Origin: Halichondria panicea
Lineage: Eukaryota > Porifera > Demospongiae > Suberitida > Halichondriidae
Assembly: GCF_963675165.1 (NCBI RefSeq)
Contig: NC_087387.1
Coordinates: forward strand, 6,155,558 to 6,178,057
Direction of reading: 5' to 3'
DNA length: 22,500 nucleotides
Shown here one piece after another: positions 19,202 to 22,500 of the stretch. Numbering within the stretch: position 1 is the first letter of the stretch; the number at the start of each line of letters is the position of its first letter. The notes beneath the pieces are model-generated. The model was not told the DNA's origin. It worked only from the letters and a program-made list of their open reading frames with translations, and did not search any database. Made by a program: the position numbers and the translations under genes.

Positions 19202-20208
19202 ACAAAGCGAAAGGAACTTTAGGAAGAAGCCAAAGCTAGAATCCCAGCACTTCCATACATCCAGCTCCTCCCCCATGCTTAAGTCATGCTTAATAATTTT
19301 CTTTGTTTATTTTCCTTATCACACAATCATGTTAAATATTATTTAAACACGTGAAAAACATCCATTGTACATCTGTATTAACATTTTCCCTAACCACAGG
19401 GATCTGTATATGATTCCCAATCATTCCTATGTAATAGCAGGTTCTGTATCACAGTTATAAACCATTGTATACCTTAGCAACCACATAGCAACGGGCAAGA
19501 AATAATTTATATAATTATACCGAGTATAAGACATTGGCTACTGACAATGCAGTTTTGTCTTTTAGAGCAGCAGCTACAGCCCACTTTGTGTAGTAATCTG
19601 TAATTGTCATCAAGAACTTGTTTCCTGCTGGAGTTACAGGCAGAGGACCCACTAAATCCATTCCAACCTGATACCAGGCTTCTTCTTTAACAGGAATGGG
19701 ATGAAGTGTTGCACTAGTTTTATGCAACTTATGGTTTTGGCGCTGGCAGTGGTCACATGAAGCAATCTGCAAGAGAAATACCGTTCAATGCACCACACAC
19801 TTGCACTATAACAAGGTATATAAATTTGAAACTTATAACGTAGGCACATACTGTCTTGTACATGTTTGGCCAGTAGTATCGTTGAGTTAGCTGAGAAAGT
19901 GTTTTGTTTTTTCCTAGATGAGCTTGCCCATGGATGCTCTCAATGATCTTTCTTCTGTCTTCTTCACCTTCCACTACCAACCTAGGAGTGTTCTTCTTAT
20001 TTCCTCCTACATACTGCAGCTTGCCCCCGAACAGCACGAAATACTTCACTCTTTTGCGGAGGCCACGCTTCTCCTTTTTGTCAGCGTCTGGTGGATACAT
20101 GCCTGATTTTAGGTAAGTAGTGATAGCAGCATATGGGTACGTCTCAGTTTCTTGCTCTTCCATTTGCAACTTAGAGGAGCCAATTTGCACTTTGGAGTCC
20201 ATTTTCAC

Positions 20209-20620
20209 TGACTTCGGAATTGTGGGAGCAATGTAGACTATACAGTAACTAAAATACTAGCCAAACTGTACTGCATTGTCTTTATATACACCTGATTCAT
20301 TGACAACTAACTGTGTTTGCAAGTCATGGTTACCAAGCTCTACTACACTAGTCAGCAAGAGAGCTTGGTCACCATGACTTTGTGAATCACTGAATGGTAA
20401 GCACTATGTGGGAGACCTCAGACTCTACTTAGCATGATTGGCGAGCCTGAGGGTGCTAGTGTGTAGTAAATCTGGACTATGTCAGCAAGAGAGCTTGGTC
20501 CCATGGGTCAGCCAGCACCTATAGAGTCAGCACATTGTGAGAGATGTATAGTCAGCACTGTGGGATAGAGTCAGCAGGGAATTTTACTCGAGCGAATGAT
20601 TAGCACTGACTTTGTGGTCC
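20209..20620. repeat. Hairpin and short direct repeats upstream of the integrase gene
   Basis: Bases 20321-20341 and 20360-20380 form an inverted repeat (AAGTCATGGT(T/G)ACCAAGCTCT, one mismatch, 18-bp loop). GTCAGCAAGAGAGCTTGGTC recurs exactly at 20351-20370 and 20481-20500. AGTCAGCA-type words recur to about 20578. No ORF. This could include the 5' end of the integrase element, but its terminal repeat was not identified. Confidence 0.65.
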
Positions 20621-20624
20621 CATG

Positions 20625-20745
20625 CAGATCTATAGGGGCCCCATATCGCTGGAGGGGGCCTCAAAGCGAAATAGGGCCGTAGGGGGTGCCCAAATCTCTA
20701 GCGATTTAGGGTCAGGGGGAGCCCCATATCGCTTCTACACTGGTA
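20625..20745. repeat. GC-rich short repeat module
   Basis: GGGGCCCCATATCGCTGGAG...GCCCCATATCGCTTCTAC matches the reverse complement of 12865-12975 (shared AGAAGCGATATGGG and AGCGATTTAGGG). Both ends carry CCCCATATCGCT in direct orientation. Confidence 0.6.
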
Positions 20746-20835
20746 GTGTGTGTCAGGTGTGTGTGTAGACTGTTACAGTAGCCTCGATCCCAGGCCGAGT
20801 TTTCGCTTTTATAAGGGTTAGGCAAACAAATAGCC

Positions 20836-20852
20836 GTACCGCGTACCGTACC

Positions 20853-20883
<31 letters not shown>

Positions 20884-21140
20884 CTGCTACAGCTGCTCTA
20901 GGATCAATGAAGTGCAAGAGTTTCTATAGGCTTCTAGTCATGTTTTCTTGGATATTTTTTTTGTGGATTTGCAAAATAAAGCCTCGTTCTCGAGTTATGC
21001 CTAGTTTTACTTACGTACTTGGAATGCCATTGCAGCCTTTTCAGAGAGTCCGTAGCAAAACTTGTTCACCGAGTGTTGCTACTCTACTTAGTAGTTAGCT
21101 CTGCACTAGAACGCTAGCTATTGGTATCTGAAAAAAGAGT
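20836..21140 (+). mobile_element. Diverged partial copy C of the 'ATGCCTCG' repeat family
   Basis: Following a (TG)n tract (20852-20880), the sequence follows copy A in order: TTTCTATAGGCTTCTAG, ATGTTTTCTTGGAT, CTCGAGTTATG, TTGCAGCCTTTTCAGAG, GCACTAGAACGCTAGCT. It is clearly more diverged than A and B are from each other. At 21345 CTCCACCGAGGCATCA may be the inverted far end (compare ATGCCTCGGTG at 12822). Confidence 0.65.
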
Positions 21141-21838
21141 GAGAAGAGAGCTGCAAGGCTTTTCTGACTTGCAGCCATTAATTTTGCCAATAGTATTGGT
21201 ACCTATACTTTTAACAAAAATCATCGTCGATCATTACCCACTCTTTGAGTTTCTCTGTGATTCTGGATTCTGTTTTAACAAATTTTAATAATGTATAAAA
21301 ACTAGCTATCAGTAGCTTTATGTTATGTAGCTTTGGCACCTCCACCGAGGCATCACGCGGTGCTATCATAATTTATATATAGGCTAGATTGCCGCAACCA
21401 TCCAAGATCTACTCCCACTGCACATGAGTGACTCTATAGCTTGCTCTAGACTCGTACTCTACAGCTCAGACAGGACACAATTTTGTTTGGGGAAGGATAC
21501 ATGCAGACATGCCAGCCAGTCTATAACAGATGTCCGAGCAAACGGTATACAGGGGAGGATTGGAAGAATGAGACTAGCTAGCTATAGAGGTAAGCAATCT
21601 TAATTAATAGCATGCACTGTATGTTTGTTGGTCCTATTGTTGTTGTTATGTTTATGCCGTACCGTAATTTCAAAAGACACGACAGAGGTACGTGGCTAGG
21701 CTACTGTACCCTTTAATGAAGGAGGCTGGAGTGGCCGTCTTGAAAGCATGGTGCCACACACATACTTATTGTGTTCTCACCCCCCCACCCCCCCCCCCCC
21801 ACACACACACACACACACAACATTTCTCCCCTTCACAG
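21141..21838. other. Flank and possible 5' exon/intron of the second TBC gene
   Basis: No solid gene. A very short exon-like ATG at 21568-21589 with donor GTAAGC (21590) exists, but its phase 1 does not join the frame of the exon at 21839. Bases 21780-21820 are a (C)n(CA)n tract just before the acceptor TTTCTCCCCTTCACAG. Confidence 0.4.
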
Positions 21839-22453
21839 GTGTGGAAGATAGGAGATGATGTCGCCGGGTATGTGAGGACAGTGAAGTTGGTTCAGTTAGA
21901 GAGAGAGAGAGAGCAATCAAGTGGGCCACCATGGTCAGTCAGTGGGACAGATACAACCACTCATCAACACTGCATCACAGAAGGGTCAACAAAGATACTA
22001 CCATATATGGGCTGTATAAAACAGATTGCATATAGTGAAGCAATTGTTGATCTAAGCATATCATATCGTACAGCTACCAAAGAGCTACAAAATTTTAGTT
22101 TTGAAATTGAAGTATCCCAACTTAAGTTACGGACATCCAAAGTTATCCTCTAAAACTCTCCTCTTGTGTGCATAATTATAGTTCCCTGATAATGATGAGT
22201 GTCCTCTTGTGCAGGGATCCCTAACTCAGTGCGTGGGTCAGTGTGGAGACATGTGCTCGATATTGAGAACCTACGACAAGACGGTATCTATGAGGCTATG
22301 AAGGAGTTGGGCAGACGCACATCACCTGACGTACGACAGATTGATCTGGACGTGTTGAGGACGTTCAGGAACCACATTATGTACAGGGAACGGTATGGGA
22401 TCAAGCAGCAGGCCTTGTTCCATGTGCTGGTGGGCTACTCCATGTACAATCCT
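21839..22453 (+). CDS. USP6NL/TBC1D-like Rab GAP, N-terminal exons (3' part outside window); possible lesions
   Basis: Exon A starts at 21839. Exon B is 22215-22453, ending CCT|GTGAGT in phase 0. Exon B encodes IPNSVRGSVWRHVLDIE, QIDLDVLRTFRNHIMYRERY and GIKQQALFHVLVGYSM: the start of a TBC domain with the IxxDxxR arginine finger, as in USP6NL/TBC1D3. Exon A contains KWATMVSQWDRYNHSSTLH (21919-21974), the usual segment just before TBC. It lies in a different frame from the start of the exon (VWKIGDDVAGYVRTVKLVQL); the frames part inside a (GA)n run at 21897-21912. The expected splice after AACAAAG (21982) meets ATAC instead of GT. Either this copy is damaged, or the tract differs in length from the true sequence. 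It lies on the same strand as the TBC gene at the window start. Confidence 0.75.
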
Positions 22454-22500
22454 GTGAGTGTGGTGGACTGGAGACTGATATTTCTGAAATGGGCTGTTTT

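Larger units (their letters stand above)
14157..20202 (-). pseudogene. Ginger-like integrase - GPY/F - Pro-rich repeat - Ulp1 protease - PHD finger gene, nine exons, frameshifted
   Basis: Minus exons: 20202-19852, 19766-19521, 18275-18143, 17932-17558, 17398-17213, 17140-17104, 17000-16571, 16431-16212, 14711-14157; phases agree at every junction once the lesions are allowed for. Exons 1-2: H2C2 finger (HGQAH, then CDHC). Exons 2-4: DDE core, with GMDLVGPLP (first Asp), ILSDQGREF (second Asp) and TNGLTERFNQ (Glu). Exon 5: KYSGPYII (GPY/F). Exon 7: Pro-rich repeats and a PPPKRRKS nuclear-localisation-like motif. Exons 8-9: Ulp1/C48 fold with WIPDLDLRYRDR, EHWVV (His), LYDSC (Asp), DCGVFSIA (Cys). 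End of exon 9: PHD finger CTC...CTEC...HFKC...CITC. Frameshifts lie near 18210, 17710, 17600, 16320 (a pair) and 14350. No reverse transcriptase is present, which favours a Ginger-type DNA transposon or a gene derived from one over a Ty3/Gypsy element. Catalytic residues survive despite the shifts. Confidence 0.75.

Noticed and set aside
14157-20202. A Ty3/Gypsy LTR retrotransposon
   Set aside because: The integrase and GPY/F would fit, but there are multiple spliced introns, no Gag, protease or RT upstream of 20202, no LTRs, and fused Ulp1 and PHD domains.
21982-22214. A U12-type AT-AC intron in the second TBC gene
   Set aside because: The start ATACTACC does not fit the U12 donor ATATCCTT, and the end is a normal pyrimidine-rich CAG. 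A damaged or mis-sequenced donor is likelier.
1-22500. tRNA, rRNA, riboswitch, CRISPR or bacterial promoter features
   Set aside because: None recognised on reading both strands; repeats present are microsatellites or transposon-derived.

Overview
The window is animal genomic DNA, most probably from a sponge (demosponge). This is an inference from multi-exon genes with short GT-AG introns (76 bp in the kinase gene), a kinase-Kelch fusion, an IgGFc-binding-type domain and a dense load of degraded transposons. No rRNA, tRNA, bacterial operon or CRISPR signal was seen.

Layout. Bases 1-782 (+) are the last two coding exons of a USP6NL/TBC1D-type Rab GAP. Bases 990-3497 (-) are a complete three-exon gene for a 720-residue protein: a divergent TKL/TK-like kinase, a coiled coil and a six-blade Kelch region. 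It converges on the TBC gene. Bases 3757-4404 are a short element with terminal inverted repeats and a 5-bp target duplication. Bases 4529-7887 are a Penelope-like retroelement (minus orientation), flanked by a 26-bp target duplication. It has two ~247-bp direct terminal repeats, each carrying a hammerhead-ribozyme-like motif, an ORF1 and a frameshifted reverse transcriptase. Bases 8570-8735 hold a fragment derived from the Kelch gene.

Bases 8748-16169 contain two inverted copies of a ~0.9 kb repeat (8748-9688 and 14788-16169). Between them lie an IgGFc-binding domain exon with a frameshift, a cluster of small inverted/direct repeats, a tiny palindromic element, two exons of an unrecognised secreted protein and a decayed LINE. 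The right copy is itself interrupted by a second LINE 3' end.

Bases 14157-20202 (-) are, in my reading, one nine-exon gene: H2C2 zinc finger, DDE integrase core, GPY/F motif, a proline-rich nine-residue repeat, a Ulp1-type cysteine protease and a PHD finger. This resembles Ginger-type, integrase-derived DNA transposons. It carries at least five frameshifts. The right repeat copy lies in its last intron, and a Crypton/ZMYM-like ORF lies antisense in its second intron. Bases 20209-21838 are repeats and flanking DNA. Bases 21839-22453 (+) are the N-terminal exons of a second TBC gene of the same subfamily as the one at the start, so the window lies between two same-strand paralogues.

The cellular genes are two presumptive Rab GAPs, one kinase-Kelch signalling protein and two secreted-type fragments. 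They show no obvious shared pathway; the rest is layered mobile DNA.
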